A stretch of 64,000 bases of DNA, taken from the NCBI GenBank assembly GCA_016195025.1, contig JACQAL010000015.1, positions 1 through 64,000 of the forward strand. The letters run 5' to 3'. Positions 50,996-59,681 of this stretch are shown in pieces; position 1 is the first letter of the stretch; each line of letters opens with the position of its first letter. This stretch comes from Bacteroidota bacterium. GTDB lineage: Bacteria > Bacteroidota > Bacteroidia > Palsa-948. The position numbers were made by a program, and so were the translations under genes. The notes under the pieces are model-generated. The model had not been told where the DNA came from. It did no database searches and saw nothing but the letters and a program-made list of their open reading frames with translations.

Positions 50996-51331
50996 TTACC
51001 CGTTGGAAGTTTCCTGCGCTTCCATCTGTGCAGAAACCGACACGCCCGATTCATGCCTTGCCCCGGTCATTGCCTCCCATTTTCCCACCACCATTGCAAC
51101 TGCCCTGATTATTTTAACTCCTAATTGGCTGGCTGCTTTTTTAAGATCTTCTTTGGCTGCAGCGGGACTCATGTTCTTGCTTTTTTTCCAGAGCATGGTA
51201 GAAGGAAGATTATATGTAATAATGTCGCGTCCTCTTGTCGCTCTCCAACTCGACATATATCCCTTTGAAGAAAGTTCCTTTCTCACTTCCTCCTGCTTCT
51301 CGCTTACTTCAAAACATATCATTACATTCAT
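50996..51331 (-). CDS. Small basic protein of unknown family
   Basis: 111 residues, ATG start. Residues 1-80 look like a compact alpha/beta (ferredoxin-like) domain: a MNVMICFEVS strand, a charged helix EKQEEVRKELSSKG, then RDIITYNLPS and a KEDLKKAASQLGVKIIRAVAMVV helix-strand. The last 25 residues are polar and probably disordered. I do not recognise the family. It is upstream of siaB with 128 bases between them. Confidence 0.6.
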   Translation of the reverse strand: MNVMICFEVSEKQEEVRKELSSKGYMSSWRATRGRDIITYNLPSTMLWKKSKNMSPAAAKEDLKKAASQLGVKIIRAVAMVVGKWEAMTGARHESGVSVSAQMEAQETSNG

Positions 51332-51580
51332 AATGGTTTAGTGTTGTCTTCGTAAAAGTAGTATACGAAGAAGTTAATGTTTCAAAAATTTATCTCCGGC
51401 AAAATACAGAGCCCGTAAATTTTCGGACAAAAGTACAAAATTGATTTTAACTGCAAAATGCAAAATTATATTTAATAATTATCTCTTCCCCGCTTCTTAC
51501 ACAAAAGACAAAGACAAAAACCTGATGGATATGCTCAAAGCAAGTTTGGAAGTGAAGCGGAGAGCGTCCTGAAAATTCTT

Positions 51581-52405
51581 CTACTGGACTTTAGAATCCA
51601 ATTTGTTTTTCAATCCTTTCCAACTGATGATTTTTGCTTTCACGCTGCCGACAAGAATAGGCGCTTCCACATAGAGCGGAATTTTATTTTTATCATCAGT
51701 CGCCCACACGGTCATGCCTTCTCCGCCTTTGAAAATAGTTCCTTCCACCAATTTCGGGCTGAACTTTATGCAATTGAAAACGGTCTTATCATCCATTTTC
51801 AATTTATCTTTTCCCAGATAGCGCAGGTAAAGATTGTAAACCTTGTTATCGAGAAAGAGCGTGATGCCCACCGTATCGTTCACTTTGCATTTTGAAAAAT
51901 CCACACTGCGCGAATAATAAATCATGGTAAGCGGGTCGAATGCGCAGGGAGAAATAGCCACCGTATCGAGGCGCGGAGATTTTTTTTTCTCTTTGGTAAC
52001 GCAGTATGCTTTGAGTTTACTGAAATTGAAAAAACATTCGTTGTAAAAAAAACGCCCGCCCTCCTGCACATCGCGGATATAGCGGAAGGGCTTGAGCGAA
52101 GAAGTATCCACCCATGCTTCAAACCGGTCGTGCACGTGATAAATCCAGTCGTACGAAGGAAAAGTTCCTCCTATTCCGCTCAACTTGTAGCAGGGAATTC
52201 CGTTGCACTCCGATGGCTCCGTCTTAAAAGTAACCTCACCCGCATTGAGCCAGATGAAACCCCAGTTGTAGGATGTTTCGTACACGAGTTCTTCGCCTGA
52301 GGAAAATGCCTCGTTGGTGATAGCGCAATCAATGCCTGAAAATTTAAACGAGAAGGAAAACAGGAAAAGAAAAAATAAAATCATTCCGCTGAACAACCAT
52401 TTCAT
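51581..52405 (-). CDS. DUF3108 periplasmic protein
   Basis: 274 residues, ATG start. Signal peptide about 1-28. FSSGEELVYETSYNWGFIWL then AGEVTF starts the DUF3108 beta-rich fold. DPLTMIYYSRSVDF and the late EGMTVWATDDKNKIPLYVEA are also typical. Probably periplasmic or outer-membrane associated. The function of the family is unknown. Alone between repeats and siaB region. Confidence 0.88.
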   Translation of the reverse strand: MKWLFSGMILFFLFLFSFSFKFSGIDCAITNEAFSSGEELVYETSYNWGFIWLNAGEVTFKTEPSECNGIPCYKLSGIGGTFPSYDWIYHVHDRFEAWVDTSSLKPFRYIRDVQEGGRFFYNECFFNFSKLKAYCVTKEKKKSPRLDTVAISPCAFDPLTMIYYSRSVDFSKCKVNDTVGITLFLDNKVYNLYLRYLGKDKLKMDDKTVFNCIKFSPKLVEGTIFKGGEGMTVWATDDKNKIPLYVEAPILVGSVKAKIISWKGLKNKLDSKVQ

Positions 52406-52439
52406 GCTGCAAAGTTAGTCAGGTTTTCGAAAAGAGATA

Positions 52440-52581
52440 AAGTCCCAAGCATCAAGTCCCAAGTCGCAAGTCCCAAGAAACAGCCAACAGCAACGGTCCG
52501 AACAAAGTTAACTCGTCTCCGACTTGTCGGAGCGGTGCCGTATTCCATCGGACAGATTCGCAGTTGATTCGTTATCCGCAC
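52440..52581. repeat. Mosaic of repeat words between DUF3108 and glyA
   Basis: AAGTCCCAAG words (52440-52478), then a palindrome CTCCGAC-TT-GTCGGAG at 52517-52532, then an AGATTCG/GATTCGTTATCCGCAC word (52554-52581) that also occurs at 41572-41599. No gene. Confidence 0.65.
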
Positions 52582-52585
52582 ATTT

Positions 52586-53860
52586 CTACCATGCGAACAG
52601 CGGGTACTTCTTCATCCACTTGTTCACTTCTTTTTTCACGGAAGAGATTTTCATTTCATCCTCCGTGTTCATCAGCACCTCGTCAATCAGCGAAACAATT
52701 TTCACCATATCTTTTTCTCTGAGCCCGCGCGTGGTAACGGCAGGCGTTCCTATTCTCATGCCGGAAGTAACGAAGGGTGATTTATCATCGAAGGGAACCA
52801 TGTTTTTGTTCACCGTGATGTCGGCTTTGATGAGCGCGTCTTCGGCTTTTTTTCCGGTGAGGTTTTTATTGCGAAGGTCAATCAACATACAGTGATTATC
52901 GGTTCCGCCTGAAATGATATTGTAACCTCTATCTAAAAACGCTTTTGCCATGGCGCGCGCGTTCTTCACCACTTGCGTTGTGTATTTCAGAAATGATTCT
53001 TCGAGCGCTTCTCCGAATGAAACTGCTTTTGCGGCAATCACATGTTCCAAAGGTCCACCTTGAGTTCCCGGAAAAACTGCTCCGTCCAAAACTGCCGACA
53101 TCATTTTGATTTCTCCTTTGGGAGTTGTTAATCCCCAGGGGTTCTGAAAATCTTTTCCCATCATAATAATTCCACCGCGCGGACCGCGCAAAGTTTTATG
53201 AGTGGTTGAAGTTACGATGTGGCAATGCGGAAGCGGGTCGCTCAATAATCCGCGCGCAATCAATCCGGCAGGATGCGCAATGTCTGCCATGAGCAAAGCG
53301 TTTACAGAGTTGGCAATTTTCCGCAGGCGCGCATAATCCCAATCGCGCGAGTAAGCCGATGCACCGCAGATAATCAGTTTAGGTTTTTCCAGTTGCGCTT
53401 TTTTCTCCACTTCGTCATAATCCACTCTGCCGGTTTCTTTGTTCACGCTGTAGAAACACGGCACATATAATTTGCCGGAAAAGTTTACAGGCGAGCCGTG
53501 CGTGAGATGCCCTCCGTGAGAAAGATTGAAGCCGAGAATTTTATCTCCGGGCTTGAGCACACCGAGCATGACCGAGGCATTTGCCTGCGCGCCCGAGTGC
53601 GGCTGAACATTCGCCCACTGGGCATTGAACAATGTTTTTATTCTTTCAATAGCGAGGTCTTCTACTTTATCCACCACTTCGCAGCCGCCATAATATCTTT
53701 TATGCGGAAGCCCTTCGGCATATTTATTTGTGAGGACAGAGCCCATGGCACGCATGGTTTGCTCGCTCGCAAAATTTTCGGAAGCGATGAGTTCGAGCCC
53801 GCGCAGTTGGCGCGCGCGTTCTTCTTTGATGAACTGAAAAATCTGTTTGTCGGGTTTCAT
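52586..53860 (-). CDS. glyA: Serine hydroxymethyltransferase
   Basis: 424 residues, ATG start. [12 protein letters not shown] near 23-34, [15 protein letters not shown] near 48-61, and the PLP-binding K222 in [14 protein letters not shown]. It interconverts serine and glycine with tetrahydrofolate, feeding one-carbon metabolism. Standard length. It is flanked by repeat words on its 3' side and by a GxxExxY gene on its 5' side. Confidence 0.97.
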   Translation of the reverse strand: MKPDKQIFQFIKEERARQLRGLELIASENFASEQTMRAMGSVLTNKYAEGLPHKRYYGGCEVVDKVEDLAIERIKTLFNAQWANVQPHSGAQANASVMLGVLKPGDKILGFNLSHGGHLTHGSPVNFSGKLYVPCFYSVNKETGRVDYDEVEKKAQLEKPKLIICGASAYSRDWDYARLRKIANSVNALLMADIAHPAGLIARGLLSDPLPHCHIVTSTTHKTLRGPRGGIIMMGKDFQNPWGLTTPKGEIKMMSAVLDGAVFPGTQGGPLEHVIAAKAVSFGEALEESFLKYTTQVVKNARAMAKAFLDRGYNIISGGTDNHCMLIDLRNKNLTGKKAEDALIKADITVNKNMVPFDDKSPFVTSGMRIGTPAVTTRGLREKDMVKIVSLIDEVLMNTEDEMKISSVKKEVNKWMKKYPLFAW

Positions 53861-53891
53861 GGAGGTTACTAATAACGAATGATTACGAATA

Positions 53892-54317
53892 TTACAAATT
53901 ATTGTGTTCGGGTGATTCCGCTTTTTCTTTATTCAGTAATTCTATATTGAGCACTCTTTTAAATTTCACTTCGCTTCTGCCAAAAGAAACTAAGATTCCT
54001 AATTTAAAATTGGAAACAACGAGGTAGTTTTGCAATTGCTCAAAGTGTGATTTTGTAAATCTATCTGAAGTTTTAATCTCTACAACTATTTGATTGTTTA
54101 TTAAGAAATCAAAATAGTTTTTTCCTACAATACTCTTCTTAAATTTTACAGGAAACAAAAGTTGCTCTTTTATCTCTAACGATGCATTCTTCAAAGAAAT
54201 ACCAAATGCTTTTTGAAATACTTTTTCCCTATGGCCTCCGCCAATTTCGTTAAAGGTTTCAAAAGCGCAGCCAACAATTTTATAACTTAGTTCAGGATAT
54301 AACAAATCTACTTTCAT
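53892..54317 (-). CDS. GxxExxY-family protein
   Basis: 141 residues, ATG start. [18 protein letters not shown] then REKVFQKAF is the family motif (G-x-x-E-x-x-Y, here with F for Y). [16 protein letters not shown] follows as a PD-(D/E)XK-nuclease-like core. The role is unknown. Such genes are often isolated and near repeats, as here. Confidence 0.88.
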   Translation of the reverse strand: MKVDLLYPELSYKIVGCAFETFNEIGGGHREKVFQKAFGISLKNASLEIKEQLLFPVKFKKSIVGKNYFDFLINNQIVVEIKTSDRFTKSHFEQLQNYLVVSNFKLGILVSFGRSEVKFKRVLNIELLNKEKAESPEHNNL

Positions 54318-54392
54318 CCATTATAATATTCATTGGCATTCGTTATTAATCACCAGCAAACATACGAAATCACCGAAAAGCGAAATCAGGCG

Positions 54393-54850
54393 GAAAGTTG
54401 GAAGGTTGGAATAATGGAAGGTTGGGAATGGTTAATGGTTAATGGTTAATGGTTAATGGTTAATGGCAGGTTGATGTTGTTAGATTATAGTTTCGGGTGA
54501 AGGGATTGGAGATTAGGAATGGTTAATGGCAGGTTGATGTTGTTAGATTATAGTTTGTGATGACGGTGTGGCAGTTTCATGTGAAGGAATTAAGGATTTA
54601 GGATTTTAGATTAAGGATTTGTCGTGTGAAATGATATTTGATAGTTGTTAGTTGATGGTTGATAGTTGAGGAAATCAGGATTTAAGATTAAGGATTAAGG
54701 ATTAAGGATTTTAGATTGAGGATTTATGTTGTGGAATGATGGTTTTGCCACTGATTACGCTGATTTACACTGATTGGATGATGGTTTATAATGCTAATAT
54801 ACTAATTGATACTAATGAAACGAATGATACAAATAATAATACGAATACTA
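54393..54850. repeat. Intergenic region built of short repeat words
   Basis: Contains five GGTTAAT words in tandem (54421-54465), a 39-base direct repeat (54455-54493 and 54518-54556, both including TGGCAGGTTGATGTTGTTAG), AAGGATTAAGGATT words (54595-54725) and a CACTGATTACGCTGATT word (54749-54775), then ACTAAT/AATGATAC words. No coding potential. Confidence 0.8.
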
Positions 54851-54860
54851 TACATTTGGT

Positions 54861-55802
54861 TTATGGTTTTTCCATTTGGATATCGGCATCTGTCATGCTG
54901 CTGGTTCTGACGGAGACCTGCGTGGTGTTGGTTTTGTAACCGGCTTTTGTTATTTCGAGTTGGTAGTTGCCTTCGGGAATCCGTTTGAAGGAGTAATGAC
55001 CGGAGCGATTGGTGCGTGTGGTGCGTGTATCGTCTGGCGGGGCAGTGGTGCGAGCGCGGAAGCCGCTTGCGAGGACGCCTTTGAGTGAGACGAGCGCGCC
55101 TCCGAGGGCTGCGGTGGTGAGTTTGTCGGTTACGGTGCCTTTGACGCCTGTTTTTCCTGCGGTGTCAATTATTTTGCGTGCGTTGTGGTAGGCGGTGTAG
55201 AAATCGTGGTGAGAGGTTTTGAAGGTTTCGATGTTGTTATCGAGTTTTCGTTTTAGTTGTGTGTGGAGTTGTTCGATGATGGTTTCGATGTCGGAGGTTG
55301 CGGTTTTTGTTTCGGTGCGCGCGGTGCGGGGTGCAGATATGATGGCGTTGAAATCGGAGATTGCCTGTGTGAGGGCTGCGATGGTGGCTGAAGTGATGCC
55401 GTAGTTGGCGAGGTTTGCGAGGTTGTTGTTTGCTGCATCTCTGACTATGGTTGTTTTGTCTATAAGGAGTGTGTCGCGTGCGTGGAGGAGGGCTGATTTT
55501 GTGTAGTTGACGAGTTCGTAGAGTTGGTTGTTGTTGTTATCGGCTGCATAGGATTTGATGGCGGAGATGTGCGTGATTGCTATGTCTACGAGTGTTTTGC
55601 GTTTTGTGTTTTTATCTTTTGTTGTGCCTGTTGATTTTTGTTCCTGCTGCTGGCGGGCGGTATTGAGGTTGCCGATGAGGACTCCGAAGGCGTTGAAATT
55701 ATTTGTGAAGACGGTGTTTGATTGCCAGTCGGTTTGATGGTTGATGCATATTTGTTGTGTGGTGAGGCACATGGTGCGGAAGTTTTCTTGGTGGTCGTTC
55801 AT
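54861..55802 (-). CDS. Protein with C-terminal carboxypeptidase-regulatory-like domain
   Basis: 313 residues, ATG start. No signal peptide. The first ~215 residues are helical and rich in N/T/A (for example LVNYTKSALLHARDTLLIDK). The last ~90 form a CarboxypepD_reg-like beta sandwich: GVKGTVTDKLTTAALGGALV, GHYSFKRIPEGNYQLEITKA. Base and codon use differ from neighbours (richer in G+C and C-ending codons), suggesting transfer. 39 bases downstream of the HTH gene and on the same strand. Function unknown. Confidence 0.7.
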   Translation of the reverse strand: MNDHQENFRTMCLTTQQICINHQTDWQSNTVFTNNFNAFGVLIGNLNTARQQQEQKSTGTTKDKNTKRKTLVDIAITHISAIKSYAADNNNNQLYELVNYTKSALLHARDTLLIDKTTIVRDAANNNLANLANYGITSATIAALTQAISDFNAIISAPRTARTETKTATSDIETIIEQLHTQLKRKLDNNIETFKTSHHDFYTAYHNARKIIDTAGKTGVKGTVTDKLTTAALGGALVSLKGVLASGFRARTTAPPDDTRTTRTNRSGHYSFKRIPEGNYQLEITKAGYKTNTTQVSVRTSSMTDADIQMEKP

Positions 55803-55841
55803 GGTGAAAAGTTTTAAAGTTGGGGGTTGGGAGTTGGGAGT

Positions 55842-56162
55842 TTATTTTTGAAGGATTGGTTTGGGGGTTGCGATTCCGTTTTCGAGCACTTTTGGTCTTT
55901 TGTTTATTATTTTTTGGGCTTCTTCTTCACTGATGAAAAAAAAGTTTTCCAAGTTACCTCCCGCTGCGGGAATTACAGAAATAAAATTCGGGAAAAGAAG
56001 TTTGGAACGCTCATTCTTGAAATTACAGAGAGTAACTTCGGTGATGCCTGCGTCTTCAGCAATTTCTTTTTGGCTTTTAGAACTTGTACGGATTAAGTTG
56101 CGGAGTTTTTCTTCGTAATACTCTGCGCGTTCTTTTGCGGTGAGCAATTGGTGCGAATTCAT
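55842..56162 (-). CDS. Small helix-turn-helix protein (XRE-like)
   Basis: 106 residues from the second ATG (56162). An N-terminal helix with charged residues, then SQKEIAEDAGITEVTLCNFKNERS, which is the recognition helix region of an XRE-type HTH (about 28-52). The end IATPKPILQK is short and polar. Likely DNA binding and possibly regulator of the adjacent accessory gene. Not a full phage repressor, as the C-terminal half is only ~50 residues. Confidence 0.65.
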   Translation of the reverse strand: MNSHQLLTAKERAEYYEEKLRNLIRTSSKSQKEIAEDAGITEVTLCNFKNERSKLLFPNFISVIPAAGGNLENFFFISEEEAQKIINKRPKVLENGIATPKPILQK

Positions 56163-56486
56163 CATTCGCGAATATTAAATTCTCTTTTCAATAAAGCATT
56201 AAAGGGGGCTTTAATAAATGATATACCATCGGTAGTGGGGAATCCGAAAATGGGACAAGGGACATGGGGCAAGTGGCAAGGGAAATTCACCCGTCCCCTG
56301 TCCTCTGTTCCTTATCCCTCCGTTCGCAAACCTGATTTGTTTCAGAATAAAAAGAAAAGAAGGCAGCGAGGATGCTATGCTCAACGGGGGTTTTGGCTTG
56401 CAAAAAATATCTGCGCTTTTACGAAACCTTTTTTTTCCAACTGCGTAACATTGCGCGATTGCTTTCTTCTAACTAAAAATATTCTC
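56163..56486. other. Intergenic stretch before the fibre-like gene
   Basis: 324 bases without a gene I accept. An open frame exists in phase with the next gene, but it contains repeat words: GGGACAAGGGACATGGGGCA near 56252 and a C-rich CCCGTCCCCTGTCCTCTG near 56290. The signal peptide of the next gene begins only at 56487. Confidence 0.55.
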
Positions 56487-59168
56487 ATGAAAAAACTTTT
56501 CCTCTCCTCCGTAATTGCAATTACCATTCTGAGCGCAGCGCAGAATATTATTGCGCAGGGCACCTGGGTTGCCAGCGGAAACAACATAGTATACACTATG
56601 AGAAATGTGGGAATCAACACCGCCTCGCCCGCAGCCCCGCTCGATGTAAACGGTTTAATAAATTCGCTGAGCATGAAAGCGCAGAATGCGAACTTTGCAA
56701 CGGCAGTGGTAACAGGAAATTTTTCTGCTGGCAGTTTGAATGTGAGCGGCAATGCAGCGGTCAATGGTTCGTTGTCAGTAGCCAGCGGACAGTTTTCAGT
56801 TGGAAACATTTCGGTAAACGGCACTCCTGCAAACAGCAGCATCACTTCTTCATCTGGAATAATAAATTTTGCAAGCAATAATTTAACAACGGGCGGAACT
56901 ATTTCTTCCACGAATATTTCTTCGCTGCAAAATGAAGCCGATACGAACACCTCTCACATTTCCAATCTTCAATCAGCAATCAGCAATATTCATTCTTCGC
57001 AGTGGAGCAGCAATCCCGATGGCAGCATATCATTCAACGGAAATGTGTTTGTAAAAAACTTAGGAGTTGCCAATGCCGTTTCCATAGGAAGTTTCCGCTT
57101 CTCAAACGGCAGCAACCAGATTCAACCTATTATTACCGACAGCATCCGCACGCCTTATGCCATGGCGCTTTCTTCGGGAGGGCAGAAAATTTCTCTCAAT
57201 GCCGACAGTGTTTCAGTGGGAAACAGCGTGCGTGTAGATAACGGGCAACTGAATGTTGCGGGAAATATTTCCGCCAGCGGAAACATTTCTTCAGGCACTC
57301 TTACGGCAGGCAGCATTGTAACTTCGCAACTCACCATTGACACGCTTCACGCGCTCAGCCGCGTGGCAGTGAATCATTCGCTGCTGCTTACAAAAGCAAC
57401 AGCAAATAATTATGCCGAAGTTTCCACTACAAGCAGCAATGTGGATTTGGTATTGCAGGGCGATTCGGCAAAGAGAGTAGGCATTGGCACTACTTCTCCC
57501 ACTGAAAAACTTACGGTGCAGGGCAACGGAAAATTTTCGGGCAATGTTACCGCCAACTGCGTGAACGCAAACTGCCTTCACGTGGCAGGTCAAACGCAGT
57601 TTGACAGCGTGAAAGTGGGAAGTAAAATTCAGTTGGGAAATTCACTTAACATTTATGGCAGCGGCTCGTCTTCCGGTTTTTACAATATGCTTTTTACGGA
57701 TTTAAGCCAGTTCAGCAATCCTGACCCCAATCTTTATATTCAAAGCATACCAGGCACGCCACCCATAACGAGTTTGGGACCTGCTCCCTTCAACACAATT
57801 CTTAATTTTAACAGCGTGGGAAATGTGGGAATCGGAAAGGATAATCCGCAAGAGAAATTAGATGTGACAGGCAATGGAAAATTTTCAGGAACGATTGATG
57901 CCGCAAACTATTTAAAGAACGGCCAGCCGTTTGCAGGCGAATGGATAACTGCATCAAACGGAACAGATGTTTACAATACCAATTCCGGTCATGTAGGAAT
58001 CGGAACAAATAATCCGGTTCGTGAACTGCATGTTTATACCGAACATGTAATTCCCAATCCTCCACCCTGCCCGCCCAGTTGTTTTGCGGGCACGCATAAC
58101 GGAATGCGGCTGGAAGATAAAACCACCATTGGAAGCGCTCCTCCGGTAATTACCGCGTATGACATTGCTCCCATTAACGGAACACTATATATAAGTAAAG
58201 CCGATTTATCTGACCCTCATAAGATAGACGAGAAACTCGTAATCCAGTCAAATGGCTTTGTGGGAATCGGGCATGGCACACCGCAGGCGGAACTGGACGT
58301 AAAAGGCAGCGGGCTTTTTTCAGGCAATGTGGGAATAGGAACTACTACACCTCTTGCGAAATTAGATGTAAGAGGCGGTAATGCTCTTTTTTCTGGTAGT
58401 GTAGGAATAGGCATTACAAACCCGCAGGGCTGCATGAATGTGGTGTGCCCCATTCCCGTGGCGCAGGATGCCAAGCACCAGATTTTTACTGCGGAGAATG
58501 CGCAGGTGGGCTCGCCTTATTTTTCAGTGCTTAATGATGGAAGCGTGGAAGCAAGCGGTACAATTAATGCCGCAAATTATTTAAAGAACGGAAAATCTTT
58601 TGCAGGCGAATGGGTGACTGCTGCGAATGGAAAAGACATTTACAATACGAATAGTGGGAATGTAGGAATTGGAACAAGCGCTCCGCAAGCCCCCTTACAT
58701 ATCTATGGCTCCGGTGACCAGTTTATTGATATAAGTTCAAGCAGCGGTAGTTCTTACACTAGATTATTGGCAGTAACAAGCAATAGCAAAACAGAATCCC
58801 AGTTGCAATACAAAGGCACTTTTGGTATCTATGAACTTGGAGGAACTGTAAAATTATTTATCGATGGAAGCGGCAATGTTATTTGTGACCATCTTTTTAC
58901 CAAGGTGCTTGACGTTGCGCCCGATTATGTTTTTGAAAAAGAATACCCGCTCATGCCGCTCGAAGAAGTGGAAAAATATAAGGATAAGTTCAAGCACCTG
59001 CCCGATGTGCCCAGCGCAAAGGAATTTGAAAAGAATGGCATGAGTGTGGGAGATTTTTCCCTCGTGCTTTTAAAGAAAATAGAAGAACTTAGTTTATACA
59101 CAATAGAATTGCAAAAGCAGAATAAAGCAATGGAAGAAAGAATTGTAAAACTGGAGAAAGGAAAATAA
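56487..59168 (+). CDS. Fibre-like surface protein with repeated VGIGTxxP motifs
   Basis: 893 residues from the ATG at 56487, where the signal peptide starts (MKKLFLSSVIAITILSAAQ). Body: strand-rich S/N/G sequence with at least seven copies of NVGIGTxxPxxxLDVxGxGxFSG spread from ~30 to ~760, as in trimeric beta-helical fibres. The last ~85 residues are a helical/coiled-coil cap (VFEKEYPLMPLEEVEKY, HLPDVPSAKEFEKNG, LLKKIEELSLYTIELQ), the tail fibre-type end found in many Bacteroidota proteins. Probably surface-displayed, trimeric. Function unknown. A phrase of CAATCAGCAATCAGC words is in the coding part near 56960. Confidence 0.75.
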   Translation: MKKLFLSSVIAITILSAAQNIIAQGTWVASGNNIVYTMRNVGINTASPAAPLDVNGLINSLSMKAQNANFATAVVTGNFSAGSLNVSGNAAVNGSLSVASGQFSVGNISVNGTPANSSITSSSGIINFASNNLTTGGTISSTNISSLQNEADTNTSHISNLQSAISNIHSSQWSSNPDGSISFNGNVFVKNLGVANAVSIGSFRFSNGSNQIQPIITDSIRTPYAMALSSGGQKISLNADSVSVGNSVRVDNGQLNVAGNISASGNISSGTLTAGSIVTSQLTIDTLHALSRVAVNHSLLLTKATANNYAEVSTTSSNVDLVLQGDSAKRVGIGTTSPTEKLTVQGNGKFSGNVTANCVNANCLHVAGQTQFDSVKVGSKIQLGNSLNIYGSGSSSGFYNMLFTDLSQFSNPDPNLYIQSIPGTPPITSLGPAPFNTILNFNSVGNVGIGKDNPQEKLDVTGNGKFSGTIDAANYLKNGQPFAGEWITASNGTDVYNTNSGHVGIGTNNPVRELHVYTEHVIPNPPPCPPSCFAGTHNGMRLEDKTTIGSAPPVITAYDIAPINGTLYISKADLSDPHKIDEKLVIQSNGFVGIGHGTPQAELDVKGSGLFSGNVGIGTTTPLAKLDVRGGNALFSGSVGIGITNPQGCMNVVCPIPVAQDAKHQIFTAENAQVGSPYFSVLNDGSVEASGTINAANYLKNGKSFAGEWVTAANGKDIYNTNSGNVGIGTSAPQAPLHIYGSGDQFIDISSSSGSSYTRLLAVTSNSKTESQLQYKGTFGIYELGGTVKLFIDGSGNVICDHLFTKVLDVAPDYVFEKEYPLMPLEEVEKYKDKFKHLPDVPSAKEFEKNGMSVGDFSLVLLKKIEELSLYTIELQKQNKAMEERIVKLEKGK

Positions 59169-59171
59169 GTG

Positions 59172-59666
59172 ATGAGAAGAATTTTATTTATACTTCTTTT
59201 TTTATTTACCGCAAAAACTTTTTTTGCGCAGGATAGTTTATATTATAAAAATAATATAGTATATGCTGAAGGTTTGGGAAATGCAGGTTACGGAGTATAT
59301 TCTCTTAATTATGAAAGAAAAATTAAAGAAACAAATAATGGATTTATTACGCTGAGAGTTGGATTTGCCTATAATTATAATAAGAATTTATTTTTTCCTA
59401 TACTCATCAACAAAGTAAATAACAAACATAAAAAGAATCATTTTGAGTTTGGCGGAGGAATAACAACTACCTTATTTAAAAGTGCTTCTCTAGATTTAGC
59501 TTATACTGGCCCAACAGCAAATCTAATGTATAGATATCAGAAACCTAATGGAAAATTTATTTTCCGAGCAGGATGGACACCGGTATTATATCTTATAGAT
59601 TCAGATACGCTAATTACTATTTATTTTCTTTTATTTCCCGGAATAAGTTTCGGCTATGCATTTTAA
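59172..59666 (+). CDS. Small outer-membrane barrel-like protein
   Basis: 164 residues from the ATG at 59172. Signal peptide 1-19 (ends TFFAQ). Alternating aromatic/glycine strands (ITLRVGFAYNYN, HFEFGGGITTTLFKSASLDL, NLMYRYQKPNGKFIFRAGW) and an aromatic C-terminus (GISFGYAF). A 5-8 strand barrel is likely. It lies 3 bases after the fibre gene, so the two may function together. Confidence 0.7.
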   Translation: MRRILFILLFLFTAKTFFAQDSLYYKNNIVYAEGLGNAGYGVYSLNYERKIKETNNGFITLRVGFAYNYNKNLFFPILINKVNNKHKKNHFEFGGGITTTLFKSASLDLAYTGPTANLMYRYQKPNGKFIFRAGWTPVLYLIDSDTLITIYFLLFPGISFGYAF

Positions 59667-59681
59667 TTAAAAAGAACAACA

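Noticed and set aside
50996-51331. Cas2 protein
   Set aside because: Only the first strand resembles Cas2; the catalytic Asp context and other motifs are absent and no CRISPR locus is present.
55842-56162. Prophage repressor
   Set aside because: Only a short HTH protein; no integrase, terminase or other phage gene nearby.
56148-56486. N-terminal extension of the fibre-like protein
   Set aside because: The extra ~113 residues are repeat words and lack conservation signals; a clean signal peptide starts at 56487.
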